Shown one piece after another: positions 1 to 6,986 of a stretch of DNA of 13,672 nt (its first letter is position 1; every line of letters starts with the position of its first letter). The notes under the pieces were generated by a model that saw only the letters and a program-made list of their open reading frames with translations, had not been told where the DNA came from and did not search any database. The position numbers were made by a program, and so were the translations under genes. This DNA comes from Ottowia sp. Lineage in GTDB: Bacteria; Pseudomonadota; Gammaproteobacteria; Burkholderiales; Burkholderiaceae_C. Where the stretch lies: assembly GCA_023228705.1 (NCBI GenBank), contig JALOAS010000085.1, positions 1 through 13,672 of the forward strand, read 5' to 3'.

Positions 1-196
1 CGGCGTGGACGGCGCCGGCCCGGCTTGCGGAAAACCCCGCGGGCGCTGGCCCGCCCACCTGCGCTGTAGACTCAAGCGCTCGCGGCGGACGCGAGGCGAT
101 CGCGACCCCGCAACCCCGGGGCTTGCACCGCCTGGCGCGACGGTGCGCTGCTGCCACCGGCCCGCAACGTGGGCGCCGACTTTTGGGGACCTAGCC
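1..196. other. Left-edge stretch before tenA, no gene assigned
   Basis: One plus frame stays open from base 5 into tenA, but the 64 residues before the chosen ATG at 197 are Arg/Pro-rich and unlike TenA. The other two plus frames enter from the left edge and stop at 67-69 and 192-194, so the tail of an upstream gene could be here; I recognise no family. A TAGACT hexamer at 67-72 could be a weak -10 for tenA, but no good -35 lies 16-18 bp upstream. No TPP-riboswitch core was found ahead of tenA. Confidence 0.4.
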
Positions 197-865
197 ATGA
201 GCCATTCCTTCCAGGCACTCCGGGACCGCTGCAGCGACAGCTGGCGCGCCTACGTCGAGCACGACTTCGTGCGCCAGCTGGGCGCCGGGACGCTGGCGGC
301 CGAATCGTTCCGCCACTACCTCAAGCAGGACTACCGTTTTTTGATCCACTTCGGGCGCGCGTATGCGCTGGCTGTGTACAAGAGCCGCGACATCACCGAG
401 CTGCGGCATGCGCTGGACGGACTCAGGACCATCATCGACGTCGAGCTGCGCCTGCACGTGGATTACTGCGCGCAGTGGGGCATCAGCGAGGCGGAGTTGG
501 GCAAGCTGCCGGAGGCGCGCGCCACCATGGCGTACACGCGGTACGTGCTCGATACCGGCAACCGCGGTGACCTGCTGGACATGCACGTGGCGCTGGCACC
601 CTGCCTGGTCGGCTACGCCGAGGTGTCGCGGTTCCTTGCGCGGCAGGCGGACACCGTGCGCGGCGACGCCAACCCCTACGAGGCGTGGCTGCAGATGTAC
701 GAGAGCGACGCGTTCCAGCGCGCCGCGCAGGCTGAGGAGCGCTGGCTGGATGCACAGCTGGTCGAGGTCTCCGACGCCCGGTTTGCGCAGCTGGCGACGA
801 TCTTCGAGGACGCGACGCGGCTGGAGATCGATTTCTGGCAGATGGGGCTGGACCGCAGCCTCTGA
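197..865 (+). CDS. tenA: TenA family thiaminase II / aminopyrimidine aminohydrolase
   Basis: A 222-residue cytosolic all-alpha protein of the usual TenA length. The family hydrolyses aminopyrimidine breakdown products of thiamine (and thiamine itself) so that HMP can be salvaged. Compared from memory with Bacillus subtilis TenA, the active-site positions are Asp45 (QDYRFLIHF), Tyr113 (AYTRY), Cys136 and Tyr140 (APCLVGYAEV), Tyr168, and Glu210 with Phe213 (LEIDFW). The Cys at 136 puts it in the cysteine class (TenA_C) rather than the TenA_E class. The position matching B. subtilis Tyr47 appears to be Phe48. The start at 197 is chosen because homology begins there and a GGGGAC stretch lies a few bases upstream; the same frame is open back to base 5 but does not look like protein. 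No other thiamine gene lies in the window. The family call is firm; the exact substrate is inferred. Confidence 0.93.
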   Translation: MSHSFQALRDRCSDSWRAYVEHDFVRQLGAGTLAAESFRHYLKQDYRFLIHFGRAYALAVYKSRDITELRHALDGLRTIIDVELRLHVDYCAQWGISEAELGKLPEARATMAYTRYVLDTGNRGDLLDMHVALAPCLVGYAEVSRFLARQADTVRGDANPYEAWLQMYESDAFQRAAQAEERWLDAQLVEVSDARFAQLATIFEDATRLEIDFWQMGLDRSL

Positions 866-1187
866 GCGGGGCAGGCCGGCGCCGGACGCGACCGACACAG
901 GACGCCGGCGCCCGATCGCGTTGCTGGCGCGGCCAGGCGGTGCGGCCGCTGGTGCCCGTGTCCCGCGCCCGGTGCTCCGTGGTGCTGCCTTGCCGTGGTT
1001 GCCCGGGCCGTGCAGCGGAGGACCAGGCCAGGCGCGCTGACGCGGAAGAAGCCTGGCGGCGATCCAGCACAGCGGGCCGGACCGCGGCAACTTCTCCCGC
1101 TGCCGCCTTGCTTCCGCCCGGAAAAAAAGAGACTGCGGCAGCTCGCTGGCGGCGCTACACTGGACGTCTGCAGCCGCTGGAGCACGC
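866..1187. other. tenA-kup intergenic region
   Basis: About 320 bases with no credible gene. GGCGCCGG at 878-885 and CCGGCGCC at 905-912 could pair across a 19-nt loop just after tenA, but no T-run follows, so this is not a convincing terminator. An A-run lies at 1122-1128. The right end carries the likely kup promoter and ribosome binding site. Nothing else is recognised. Confidence 0.5.
1156..1182 (+). promoter_or_regulatory. Probable kup -10 box and Shine-Dalgarno
   Basis: TACACT at 1156-1161 matches the sigma-70 -10 consensus at 4 of 6 positions; the hexamer 17 bp upstream (CTGCGG, 1133-1138) is a poor -35. GGAG at 1179-1182 sits 5 nt before the ATG at 1188 and fixes the kup start. The ribosome site is convincing, the promoter only plausible. 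No K+-responsive leader structure is visible. Confidence 0.4.
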
Positions 1188-3152
1188 ATGGCAGAACCGC
1201 TGGAGGTGCGCATAGAGACGCGCCCGGATCGCAAGCATGGCCTTTCCCCGGACGAACTGGCGGTGCGCGAGGGCACGGCGAGCAAGCTGGGCCTGGCGGT
1301 GCTTGGCGTGGCGTACGGCGACCTGGGTACCAGCGCCATCTACGCGCTGCACGCGGTCTTCACCGGCGGCGCCCGACTGGCGCCCGACCACGCCAATGTG
1401 CTGGGTGTCCTGTCGTTGGTGGTCTGGACGCTGCTCATCGTCGTCTCGCTCAAGTACATGGTGTTCGTGCTGCGCGCGGACAACGACGGCGAGGGCGGAA
1501 TATTTGCCCTGATCGGGCTGCTGCGGCCCTGGCGCCACCTGGACCGGCGCGGACGGCGCCTGCTCATCCTGCTCGGGCTGGCCGGCGCGTCCATGCTCTA
1601 TGCCGGCATCATGATCACGCCGGCCATTTCCATCCTCAGCGCGGTTGAGGGGCTGGGCGTGGCGTCGCCCGAGCTCGCGCACTTTGTGCTGCCGCTCACC
1701 GTGACCATCCTGGTCCTGCTCTTTGCCGTGCAGCGCTTTGGCAGCGCGCGCGTGGGCGCCGCGTTCGGGCCGGTCATGGTGTTGTGGTTCGTCGCCATCG
1801 CTGCGCTGGGCATTTACGGAATCGCGCATGCGCCGCAGGTGCTGGCAGCGGTCAACCCGCTGCACGCCATGGCCTTTTTCCAGCGCAACGGGCTGGTTGC
1901 GTTCCTGGTGCTTTTTGCCGTGTTCCTGGTCACCACCGGTGCCGAGGCCGTGTACGCGGACATCGGCCATTTTGGCCGGCGGCCCATACGCCAGCTCTGG
2001 TTTCTGTTCGTGCTGCCTGCGCTGATGCTCAACTACCTGGGCCAGGGCGCCATGCTCCTGCACAACGCAGGCGCCAGCACGCAGCCGTTCTTCGGGCTGG
2101 TGCCGCCGCTGCTGCTGTACCCCATGGTGATCCTGGCCACGGCCGCCACGATCATTGCGTCGCAGGCAGCGATCACCGGCGCGTTTTCGCTCACGCGCCA
2201 GGCCGGCCGGCTGGGCATGCTGCCACGTTCCCGCGTCGTGCAGACGTCGGAGGAGCACGCGGGCCAGATCTACGTGCCGCTGATGAACTGGCTGCTGATG
2301 TTTGCTGCCATCGTGCTGGTGCTGCTGTTCCAGAGCTCGGACCGGCTCGCCAGCACGTACGGCGTCAGCGTGAGCAGCACCATGGTCGTGACGACCATCC
2401 TCGCGTTTTTCGTCGTGCGCGAGCGCGGCCACTGGCGCGGCTGGGCGGCAGTGCTGTTCCTGCTGGGGTTCCTGGCGGTCGACCTGCCGTACTGGGCGTC
2501 CAACCTGCTGCGCATCCCTTACGGCGGCTGGTTTCCGGTGCTGGTGGCGGCCGCCTTCCTGACCGTGATGACGACCTGGCGGCGGGGCCTGGAGCTGGTT
2601 GCGCGACGCGACGCCGAGGACAGGCAGCCGGTGAGCGACCTGATCAAGGCGCTGCAGGGCGGGCTGGACACCAGCGGCGCACCGGTTGCCCGCGTGCCGG
2701 GCAGTGCCATTTTTGTCACGCTGCATCGCCGCAACGTGCCGGCGGCGCTGATCCACCACGTCGAGCGCAACCACGCGCTGCAGCAACAGGTGGTGCTGCT
2801 CACTGTACTCACCGAAGACGTCCCCTACACGTCCGGCAAGGAGCGGGTCGAGCTGGAAACGCTGGGCGAGGGCTTTGTCCGCGTGGTGCTGCGCTACAGC
2901 TACCTGCAGCACCCGAACGTGCCGTCCGAGCTGGCGGCGTGCAAGGAGCAGGACGTGCCCGTGGACCTGGAGCGCGCGACGTACTACGTCGAGCACCAGG
3001 CGCCGGTGAGCCGGCACGGCCGCGGAGACGGCATGGCGTCGTGGCGAGACCGCCTGTTCGGGTTCCTGCTGCGCAATTCCATGGACCCCACGCAAGGGTA
3101 CCAGATCCCGGTGGACAAGATCGTCGACATGGGATTGCGCGTGCGCATCTGA
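1188..3152 (+). CDS. kup: Kup low-affinity potassium uptake permease
   Basis: A 654-residue inner-membrane KUP/HAK/KT permease, slightly longer than the usual 620-630, which probably takes up K+ by K+/H+ symport. Family hallmarks are in order: GDLGTSAIY (44-52), KYMVFVLRADNDGEGG (89-104), GAEAVYADIGHFGRRPI (251-267), NYLGQGA (282-288), then about twelve hydrophobic segments ending near residue 465. A cytosolic C-terminal domain of about 180 residues follows, ending in the typical IPVDKIVDMG-type tail. The first signature reads GTSAIY where Escherichia coli Kup has GTSPLY, and RADNDGEGG replaces RADNNGEGG; both are conservative for the family as I remember it. Start 1188 has a good GGAG site. 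A 646-codon open frame on the opposite strand is a high-GC shadow. The gene appears to be its own transcription unit. Confidence 0.96.
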   Translation: MAEPLEVRIETRPDRKHGLSPDELAVREGTASKLGLAVLGVAYGDLGTSAIYALHAVFTGGARLAPDHANVLGVLSLVVWTLLIVVSLKYMVFVLRADNDGEGGIFALIGLLRPWRHLDRRGRRLLILLGLAGASMLYAGIMITPAISILSAVEGLGVASPELAHFVLPLTVTILVLLFAVQRFGSARVGAAFGPVMVLWFVAIAALGIYGIAHAPQVLAAVNPLHAMAFFQRNGLVAFLVLFAVFLVTTGAEAVYADIGHFGRRPIRQLWFLFVLPALMLNYLGQGAMLLHNAGASTQPFFGLVPPLLLYPMVILATAATIIASQAAITGAFSLTRQAGRLGMLPRSRVVQTSEEHAGQIYVPLMNWLLMFAAIVLVLLFQSSDRLASTYGVSVSSTMVVTTILAFFVVRERGHWRGWAAVLFLLGFLAVDLPYWASNLLRIPYGGWFPVLVAAAFLTVMTTWRRGLELVARRDAEDRQPVSDLIKALQGGLDTSGAPVARVPGSAIFVTLHRRNVPAALIHHVERNHALQQQVVLLTVLTEDVPYTSGKERVELETLGEGFVRVVLRYSYLQHPNVPSELAACKEQDVPVDLERATYYVEHQAPVSRHGRGDGMASWRDRLFGFLLRNSMDPTQGYQIPVDKIVDMGLRVRI

Positions 3153-3281
3153 GCGCGGGCACGCGCGGTGCGGCGCGCAGGTTGCGCCCAGCGGTCGGCA
3201 TCCTGTGTGCGCACGTCCGGTCGCTCATTGATTCAAAGCCAGCGATCCCGGGTGGCGTGCATCCTCGCGGCAGTCAGTCCC

Positions 3282-3365
3282 ATGTCCTTCATGGATGAGA
3301 AGCGACAGGCATGCGCGCAGATGCTGCAGGAATGCGGAAATACGCTGAAGAAAGACCGCGATTGA
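3282..3365 (+). CDS. Possible mini-ORF or gene remnant (27 codons)
   Basis: The frame begins MSFMDEKRQACAQ and ends LKKDRD with a TGA at 3363-3365; a second ATG is at 3291. The peptide is hydrophilic and looks helical, with two Cys. Its codons (cga, gga, aat, gat, aaa) are less GC-biased than those of the neighbours, as is the whole 85-base patch. There is no clear Shine-Dalgarno. The same frame is open back to 3168, but that part does not look like protein. It could be a short real gene, the tail of a decayed transferred gene, or chance. No function is proposed. Confidence 0.15.
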   Translation: MSFMDEKRQACAQMLQECGNTLKKDRD

Positions 3366-3499
3366 CAGCTGGGCAGCCCGACGCAATGCACGCCAGTGTG
3401 TCCAGGGGGCAGCCGGAAATCGCCCCGCAGGGCCGACTGGTTCGGGTTGCAGCCGCCGCATCAAAAGGACCGGCAGTGCGGCGCCGGCGCAAAGCTGCC

Positions 3500-3505
3500 T
3501 AAAAT
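3500..3505 (+). promoter_or_regulatory. Probable -10 box (TAAAAT) upstream of the Gate gene
   Basis: TAAAAT matches the sigma-70 -10 consensus at 5 of 6 positions in very GC-rich DNA. No good -35 is seen 16-18 bp upstream. Transcription would begin near 3512, right at an ATG (3513) and about 205 nt before the proposed Gate-protein start. It either drives a leaderless small ORF or, more likely, the membrane-protein gene with a long leader. Confidence 0.4.
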
Positions 3506-3717
3506 CCCTGCCATGCTCACGCAAGCCAGACGCCAGCGCGTCATCATTACCATCCGCTCCAACCGTTGCCAGCGTGCGGCCGGAATTGTCTGGCGCAGGG
3601 TGCGGCGCAGCGGCTTTCGTGAGTTGCGGCTGGCGCGCAACCATACAACGCTGCTGCCGACCCCGATGCGGCCCAGGGCAGCAGCGGTGGCGGTGGAAGC
3701 CTGAGACGGCTCGTTTT

Positions 3718-4707
3718 TTGCCTGAATTCCTGAAGTCCACGGCACGCTGGCTGCTGCGCTACCTGCGCGACATCGGCTGGCGCGCCACGCGCATGTTCCG
3801 CGTGGTGGCGGGAATCATGGCGCCGGTGATGCTGGTCATGTACATTGCCGAGCGGCTGGGCCTGGTGCAGATGGCGGGCCATGCGCTGGCGCCGGCCATG
3901 GCGTTCATGGACCTGCCGGCGGAGGCGGGCATCATCTGGGCCACCACCATCCTGACCAACATATACGGTGGCATCGCCATCATTGCCGCGTTGTCGGGCG
4001 ACCTGCAGTTGACGGTGGCGCAGGTCAGCGCGCTGGGCGCCATGATGCTGTTCGCGCACAACCTGCCGACCGAGCAGGCCGTGGTGCGCCGCGCCGGTGC
4101 CAGCGCGCTGTTCACAGGCTCGCTGCGCATCGTGGTGGGCGTGGCGTACGGGGCTGCCGTGGCCTGGATCTGCCGCCTGGGCGGCTGGCTTCAGGACCCG
4201 GTGTCGTTTGCCTGGTTGCGGGGCACCAGCGACGCGGCGCCGGGGACGCTGGATTTCCTGCCCTGGCTGCTGGCTACCGCGCAGTCGCTGCTGCTGATCT
4301 GGGCGGTGATCGTGGTGCTGGTCGTGCTGCTGGACATCCTGGAGCGGCTGGGCGCCACGCGCCTGCTGACGTGGGCGCTGGCGCCGGTGCTGCGCCTGTC
4401 CGGGCTGGAAGAGCGCGCGGCGCCGCTGACCACCATCGGGATGCTGATGGGGCTGGCGTACGGCGGCGCGCTCATCATCGACGCCAGCGAGCGCGAGCAG
4501 TACAGCCGGCGCACGCTGCTGCTGGCGCTGACCTGGCTGTCGCTGTATCACGCGGTGCTGGAGGACACGCTGCTGATCGCGGCGCTGGGCGCCAACGTCT
4601 GGATCATCCTGGTGCTGCGCGGCGTCGTGGTGCTGCTGCTCCTGATGGCGCTGGCGGCGCTGACGCGCCCGCAAACCCGCTGGGGCCGGCGGCTGCGTGA
4701 CGCCTGA
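3718..4707 (+). CDS. Gate-domain (nucleoside recognition, PF07670-type) membrane protein
   Basis: An integral membrane protein of about 329 residues with roughly eight hydrophobic segments and a short basic C-terminal tail. It has two homologous halves: residues 45-129 and 209-294 each contain ERLG, then ALAP 11 residues later, YGG about 39 later and a conserved His 69 later. The second half also has YHAVLEDTLL before ALGA. This fits the Gate/nucleoside-recognition family found in nucleoside transporters and SpmA/SpmB-like proteins; the substrate of this branch is unknown. The start is uncertain: TTG at 3718 is the first position giving a sensible N-terminus but lacks a good Shine-Dalgarno. 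ATG 3793 (304 aa) would begin at the edge of the first membrane segment, and GTG 3574 gives an implausible Arg/Cys-rich leader. It converges with the metallophosphoesterase gene. Confidence 0.8.
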   Translation: MPEFLKSTARWLLRYLRDIGWRATRMFRVVAGIMAPVMLVMYIAERLGLVQMAGHALAPAMAFMDLPAEAGIIWATTILTNIYGGIAIIAALSGDLQLTVAQVSALGAMMLFAHNLPTEQAVVRRAGASALFTGSLRIVVGVAYGAAVAWICRLGGWLQDPVSFAWLRGTSDAAPGTLDFLPWLLATAQSLLLIWAVIVVLVVLLDILERLGATRLLTWALAPVLRLSGLEERAAPLTTIGMLMGLAYGGALIIDASEREQYSRRTLLLALTWLSLYHAVLEDTLLIAALGANVWIILVLRGVVVLLLLMALAALTRPQTRWGRRLRDA

Positions 4708-4744
4708 GCGACGCGCGGCCGGCAAGTGGGCCAGGGCGGCCTGT

Positions 4745-4782
4745 TGATGCCGCGCTGCGGCACCGCCCGGCCCGGTGCATCA
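4745..4782. other. Inverted repeats between convergent genes
   Basis: TGATGC (4745-4750) pairs with GCATCA (4777-4782). Inside it, GCACCG (4760-4765) pairs with CGGTGC (4773-4778) over a 7-nt loop; the two pairings share two bases and so are alternatives. The structure sits in the convergent gap and overlaps the metallophosphoesterase stop codon. It lacks a T-run on either strand, so it is at best a weak bidirectional stop or 3' stabiliser. Confidence 0.2.
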
Positions 4783-5910
4783 GCCCGGGCGCAGCACCAG
4801 CTCGGTGATTTCCGAGGGCACGCCCAGGCGCAGGATCAGGCCGTTCCACAGGCCGGTACCCCGGCTCACGTAAAGCTGCATGCTGCCGACCTGGTACAGG
4901 CCGGCCAGAAAGCCGTTGTTGGCGCGCCGCGCAAGCAGCGAAACGCCCCAGATCTGGCCGCCGTGGGCATGGCCGGACAGTTGCAGCGCAACGCCGGCCT
5001 GCGCGTTGTCGCGCGCGCTGCGCGGCTGGTGCTGCAGCAGGATGATGGGCATGCCTGCGGGGATGCCGGCCAGCGCGGCGCCGATGTCGGGCACCGGCAT
5101 GCCAAACGCGCGTGCCTGGTGGTCGGCCAGGCCGGCCACGGCGATGGCCTGGCCGTCGCGCTCAATGCGCACGTGCCGGTTGACGAGCATGAGCAGCCCA
5201 AGGCGCTTGAATGCGGCCATCCAGGCCCGGTAGTCGGCATAGTATTCATGGTTGCCGGGAACCGCAAGCACGCCGTCGCGCGCCTTGAGGTCGGCCAGCG
5301 GCGCCACGTCGGCGGCACGCGCTGCCGGCGTGCCGTCCTGCAGGTCGCCGGTGATGACGATGAGGTCGGCGCCCAGCCCGTTGGTCCGGTCCACCACGCG
5401 GCGCTGCCAGCGCGCGGGCAGCAGGCGCTGCGCGTGCAGGTCGCTCAGCTGCACGAGCCGGTAGCCGTTGAAAGCGGGCGGCAGGCCCGGCAGGGTGACG
5501 TGCACGGTCCGGACCGCCGGGACCTTCAGTCCCTGCCAGGTGCCGACGAGGCCCAGCACCGCCGCGGCAACGCCGGTGCCCATGGCGGCGCCGGGGCCGA
5601 GCACGATGCCACCGGCGCGCCGCGACAGCACGAAGAGCAGGCCGCCGGCCACGTCGCGCAGCACCAGCAGCAGCGCCAGCAGCAGGAACGAGCCAAAGGC
5701 CCAGCCCAGCGCCACCAGCAGCCACCGCGGCAGCTCGGGCGAGGCCAGGCTGCCAAAGAAGCGGCTGGTGATTTGATGGTGCTGCGCGATGAGCAGCAGG
5801 GCGATGATGGCCGCGATGCGCAGCCCGGGGCCGCCGGGCAGGTAGCGGCCAAAGCGCAGCGCGACGTACATCCAGGCCACGGCCATGACGACAAACAGGC
5901 GCCACGACAT
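4780..5910 (-). CDS. Membrane-anchored metallophosphoesterase (YkuE/YaeI-like)
   Basis: A 376-residue protein with about four N-terminal membrane helices (residues 5-125), then a calcineurin-like phosphoesterase domain (about 150-370). The dinuclear-metal motifs are complete: Asp157/His159 in SDLH, Asp189 in TGDLQDG, Asn220/His221 in PGNHEYY, His294 in LLQHQP, and His314/His316 in SGHAHGGQIW. The GHAHGGQ motif and the overall order are those of the YkuE/YaeI branch, some members of which act on lipid phosphates such as UDP-2,3-diacylglucosamine. The substrate here is unknown, and the membrane anchor suggests one at the envelope. The gene lies 29 bp downstream of the SDR gene on the same strand and is probably co-transcribed. 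A GGGAG lies about 12 nt upstream of the ATG. Confidence 0.92.
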   Translation of the reverse strand: MSWRLFVVMAVAWMYVALRFGRYLPGGPGLRIAAIIALLLIAQHHQITSRFFGSLASPELPRWLLVALGWAFGSFLLLALLLVLRDVAGGLLFVLSRRAGGIVLGPGAAMGTGVAAAVLGLVGTWQGLKVPAVRTVHVTLPGLPPAFNGYRLVQLSDLHAQRLLPARWQRRVVDRTNGLGADLIVITGDLQDGTPAARAADVAPLADLKARDGVLAVPGNHEYYADYRAWMAAFKRLGLLMLVNRHVRIERDGQAIAVAGLADHQARAFGMPVPDIGAALAGIPAGMPIILLQHQPRSARDNAQAGVALQLSGHAHGGQIWGVSLLARRANNGFLAGLYQVGSMQLYVSRGTGLWNGLILRLGVPSEITELVLRPG

Positions 5911-5939
5911 GCGCGGTCACGCTCCCGGGCGGGTGGACG

Positions 5940-6644
5940 CTACCATTTTTCGGCAAACGGGCGCGCCTGCACCTCGAACGACCAGGCCGAGCGGTCCTGC
6001 TGCGTGAGCCACCAGGCCGTGGCGGCCACCCCGTCCGGCTGCACGAAGAAGCTGTCGGGCTGCTCGGGCATGCGCTGGCGCGTGCGCGGCAGGTCGACGA
6101 CACCGTCGATGACGATGAGTGCGACGTGGATTCCGGCCGGCCACAGATGTCGCGCCATGGATTCGGCCAACGTGCGCTGCGCGGCCTTGGCCTGCGCGAA
6201 TGCAGCCGCTCCGGCGGCACCGCGCAGCGATGCGGTGGCACCGATGAAGACGATGTTGCCCCTGCCGCGCTGCTTCATGGCTGGAAGCACGGCGCGGGTG
6301 GCGGCAAACGCACCCAGCACGTTGACGCGCCAGGCCGATTCCAGGTCGGCGGCCTGCACCGCCTCGATGTGGCCCCAGACGCCGGCGCCGGCGTTGTAGA
6401 CGAGCGTGTCCGGCGCGCCCAGATCCTGCGCGATGGCGTCAAACGCCTGTGCCACCTGTTCCGGCTGGCCGGCGTCGCAGGCGTACGCACGCGCCTGCCC
6501 CAGCTCACGCGCCAGCTGCTCGGAAAACCCGGTGCTGCGCGACAGCAGGGCCAGCGCGTGGCCTTCGGCAGCGAAGCGTCGCGCCAGCGCGGCGCCGTTG
6601 CCGGGCCCCACGCCGACGATGGCGCAAACGGGAGGGTTGGTCAT
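5940..6644 (-). CDS. SDR-family protein with Phe replacing the catalytic Tyr
   Basis: A 234-residue Rossmann-fold short-chain dehydrogenase/reductase-like protein, cytosolic. Visible are the nucleotide-binding glycine motif GVGPGNG (11-17), CDA at 56-58, NAG (84-86), Asn108 and the usual segment order. The catalytic YxxxK is replaced by FAQAK (Phe149, Lys153), and the usual Ser is in an ATAS context (136-139). I recall close homologues in proteobacteria with the same Phe, annotated only as SDR oxidoreductases, so this is probably a subfamily trait and not decay. The C-terminus (DRSAWSFEVQARPF) is also typical of that group. ATG 6644 is chosen because AAGGA (6655-6651) lies 6 nt upstream; upstream ATGs at 6650 and 6704 are poorer. 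It is the first gene of a unit with the metallophosphoesterase. No reaction can be assigned. Confidence 0.88.
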   Translation of the reverse strand: MTNPPVCAIVGVGPGNGAALARRFAAEGHALALLSRSTGFSEQLARELGQARAYACDAGQPEQVAQAFDAIAQDLGAPDTLVYNAGAGVWGHIEAVQAADLESAWRVNVLGAFAATRAVLPAMKQRGRGNIVFIGATASLRGAAGAAAFAQAKAAQRTLAESMARHLWPAGIHVALIVIDGVVDLPRTRQRMPEQPDSFFVQPDGVAATAWWLTQQDRSAWSFEVQARPFAEKW

Positions 6645-6650
6645 GGACAT

Positions 6651-6655
6651 TCCTT
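6651..6655 (-). promoter_or_regulatory. Shine-Dalgarno fixing the SDR start
   Basis: On the minus strand AAGGA is followed by ATGTCC and then the ATG at 6644, a 6-nt spacing. The ATG at 6650 directly abuts the AAGGA and is too close to be used. A TAGACT hexamer on the minus strand (6737-6732), about 80 nt upstream, may be the -10 of this unit, with a poor -35. Confidence 0.6.
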
Positions 6656-6948
6656 GTTTGAGCGAGATCATGCGGCGCCGCAAGCCGTCCGTTGCCAGCG
6701 GCATGGACGCACGCGCGCCGCCCGTGTTCCGAGTCTAAGCGCTGGCGCCTGGCCATGCTGCGCCGGATGTCCCCTTGTGCAGCGCATCCTGCCAATCGGA
6801 CGCATGACGGTGCCACAATGCAGAACGCCACGCGCTGCATCGATACGGCGTAGCTTGGAGCGATGCCGGGGCCTGTCTTGACAGCGGGGTGGGCGGCGTT
6901 GCCGGCCTGGCAAAACCACCCCGCGTTCGCCTGCGACACAGGCCTGCT

Positions 6949-6978
6949 TTGGGCCGCGGCGCCCGCTCTGTTGATAAT
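6949..6978 (+). promoter_or_regulatory. Promoter of the DUF2868-DUF3482 unit
   Basis: GATAAT at 6973-6978 is a 5-of-6 match to the sigma-70 -10 box. TTGGGC at 6949-6954 gives a partial -35 at an 18-bp spacing. Transcription should start around 6985, only a couple of bases before the ATG at 6987, so the mRNA would be leaderless or nearly so. No Shine-Dalgarno precedes that ATG, which agrees. The rest of the 6705-6986 gap holds nothing else I can support. Confidence 0.5.
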
Positions 6979-6986
6979 GCCTGTGC

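Larger units (their letters stand above)
3153..3717. other. Unassigned region between kup and the Gate gene
   Basis: About 565 bases without a confident gene. The left third is GC-rich with no T-tailed hairpin after kup. Bases 3281-3365 are noticeably less GC-rich and contain a mini-ORF (3282-3365). A good -10 box lies at 3500-3505 with an ATG 7 nt further on (3513). That ATG opens a 63-codon, Arg-rich frame to 3704 that I do not recognise and doubt is real. The simplest reading is a kup 3' region followed by the promoter and a leader of about 205 nt for the Gate gene. Confidence 0.45.

Noticed and set aside
1..196. TPP riboswitch upstream of tenA
   Set aside because: No CTGAGA or GAACCTGA-type conserved core is present.
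878..912. Terminator after tenA
   Set aside because: The GGCGCCGG/CCGGCGCC arms are self-complementary GC octamers with a 19-nt loop and no following T-run; such pairs arise readily in this base composition.
1155..3095. 646-codon open frame on the minus strand opposite kup
   Set aside because: It lies fully antisense to the unmistakable kup gene. Its translation is His/Gln/Arg-rich with no domain, the usual high-GC shadow of a long membrane-protein gene.
3513..3704. 63-codon frame right after the TAAAAT box
   Set aside because: It is very Arg-rich, with no recognisable fold or ribosome site. Kept only as a possibility in the leaderless-promoter finding.
3574..3717. N-terminal extension of the Gate protein from GTG 3574
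   Set aside because: The extra 48 residues are Arg/Cys/Trp-rich, unlike a membrane protein N-terminus, and GTG 3574 has no ribosome binding site.
4726..6399. 557-codon plus-strand frame opposite the metallophosphoesterase and SDR genes
   Set aside because: The minus-strand genes show complete catalytic or cofactor motifs; the plus frame is Gly/Gln/His-rich shadow.
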